Shown: piece after piece, positions 6,004-6,669 of the stretch
Layout: each line of letters begins with the position of its first letter
Position numbering within the stretch: the stretch's first letter is position 1
Assembly: GCA_003520425.1 (NCBI GenBank)
Contig: DOUU01000377.1
Location: 5,716-12,384 of the forward strand
Source: Deltaproteobacteria bacterium
GTDB taxonomy: Bacteria > Myxococcota_A > UBA9160
DNA: 6,669 nt
Direction: 5' to 3'
The notes under the pieces: model-generated
Told to the model about the DNA's origin: nothing
Databases searched by the model: none
What the model saw: only the letters and a program-made list of their open reading frames with translations
Position numbers and translations under genes: made by a program

Positions 6004-6668
6004 GACGGGGCGTCCCTTTCGCCGAGCCCTTCCACTGCGCGCCGGACCTCGGCCGGCGGCACCTCGCGGAGCGTCGTGCCCCGATCGGCAGCGAGGGCGG
6101 CGGCGACTCCGATCGCCTCGCCCGTGGCGAGGGCGGTCCCGATGACGCGCAGCGCGCCGAGCGCCTCATGGCTCGCCGAAAGGCAGCGGCCCGCCATACC
6201 GAGCTGGGGATAGGAGGCCGAGACGAGGGCAGCGAGGGGGATCCCGCAGGGTCCTTCCGGGTACTCGAAGCGTGCGCGCAGGTGGTCGTGCCAGAGCTCG
6301 ATCGGCCAGCTCGAGAGCGCCACCTCGTCGTCGCGGCGGCGGCCCGCAAGCACATCGTCGCGTTCCACGACGACGCACCCCCGCAGCCGCCTCGTCTCGC
6401 GAACGCCCACGCGGCGCGGAAAGTCATCGACCGCGCAGTGCGCGAAGGAGGCGCCCTTTTTGCGCAGGAACTCGACGATGGCAAAGGCCCAGTCCCGGGC
6501 CTGCGCATGCAGGGAGGCAAGGCATTCCTCGTCGAGGGGGTCGAAGGGACGACCCGGCAGGCGAGGCAGATTGAGGGTCACGTACGCCTCGCCCCCTTCC
6601 CGCCCGGGCCGCACCAGCACGGATTCGCAGCCCGCAGGGAGAGCGCCGCGGCGGGTGGCCTCGGCCAG
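6000..6668 (-). CDS. FAD-dependent oxidoreductase (PF12831 type), C-terminal part
   Basis: The frame is open to the right edge of the window, so only the last 222 residues are seen and the N-terminal FAD-binding GxGxxG is outside. The visible part has features of the PF12831 'FAD-dependent oxidoreductase' group: GVRETRRLRG (about 88-97), a PIELWHDH segment (122-129), GIPLAALVS (142-150), the C-terminal FAD signature MAGRCLSASHEALGALRV (158-175), and GEAIGVAAALA (183-193), which cap the flavin site, then a short helix-rich end. Members oxidise or reduce diverse substrates, and several act on isoprenoid, carotenoid-like or other hydrophobic compounds; the substrate here is unknown. It is the first visible gene of the minus-strand operon and overlaps the ligase by 4 bases. 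A GTG at 6620 is not the real start, since coding sequence continues upstream without a stop. Confidence 0.85.
   Translation of the reverse strand: MAEATRRGALPAGCESVLVRPGREGGEAYVTLNLPRLPGRPFDPLDEECLASLHAQARDWAFAIVEFLRKKGASFAHCAVDDFPRRVGVRETRRLRGCVVVERDDVLAGRRRDDEVALSSWPIELWHDHLRARFEYPEGPCGIPLAALVSASYPQLGMAGRCLSASHEALGALRVIGTALATGEAIGVAAALAADRGTTLREVPPAEVRRAVEGLGERDAPS
6013..6019 (-). promoter_or_regulatory. Ribosome binding site supporting the GTG start of the ligase
   Basis: On the minus strand AAAGGGA lies 9 bases before the GTG at 6003, inside the end of the FAD oxidoreductase gene. It supports GTG rather than a downstream ATG as the ligase start and suggests independent initiation within a coupled operon. 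Confidence 0.55.
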
Positions 6669-6669
6669 C

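Noticed and set aside
4006..6213. A 735-codon open frame on the plus strand opposite the ligase and membrane-protein genes.
   Set aside because: It is rich in Arg, Ala, Gly and His with no domain or membrane pattern, and runs antisense to two clearly recognisable genes. Such long open antisense frames are expected in very GC-rich coding DNA.

Overview
The window is very GC-rich (about 70% by eye, not counted) and almost completely coding. It is bacterial and most likely Gram-negative: two predicted lipoproteins, one predicted periplasmic protein and an RND/MMPL-type exporter point to a cell with an outer membrane. The mix of gene families suggests a deltaproteobacterial-type lineage (Myxococcota, Binatota or similar), but that assignment is inference.

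Left arm, + strand, positions 2-3987. Six genes lie head to tail with gaps of at most 13 bases or overlaps of 4-8 bases. They are: the C-terminal part of an MMPL/RND exporter (its 5' end is outside the window), a DUF3261-type lipoprotein, a 99-residue Pro-rich lipoprotein, an extended SDR (NAD-dependent epimerase/dehydratase family), an unrecognised exported protein, and a luciferase-like (LLM) oxidoreductase resembling the F420-dependent MSMEG_2516 group. The tight packing suggests one operon.

Right arm, - strand, positions 6668-3974 (read leftwards). Three genes overlap by 4 and 13 bases: the C-terminal part of an FAD-dependent oxidoreductase (PF12831 type, 5' end outside the window), a stand-alone acyl/aryl adenylate-forming ligase (ANL superfamily), and a COG4648-type inner-membrane protein. 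The two arms converge and overlap tail to tail by 14 bases at 3974-3987, with no room for a conventional intergenic terminator.

MMPL exporter plus DUF3261 lipoprotein on one side, and AMP-ligase plus COG4648 membrane protein on the other, are accessory parts of aryl-polyene/xanthomonadin-like pigment clusters. The likeliest reading is an edge of a polyene-type or related type II fatty-acyl/polyketide cluster. In that scheme the ligase activates an aryl or acyl starter for a carrier protein, and the exporter with its lipoprotein partner moves a lipid-linked product toward the outer membrane. The SDR, LLM and FAD enzymes would be tailoring additions not typical of the classical clusters. The defining core (ketosynthases, acyl carrier proteins, dehydratases, ketoreductase) is not in this window, so the assignment is provisional. 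No RNA genes, mobile elements, CRISPR arrays or non-coding stretches above 13 bases were seen.
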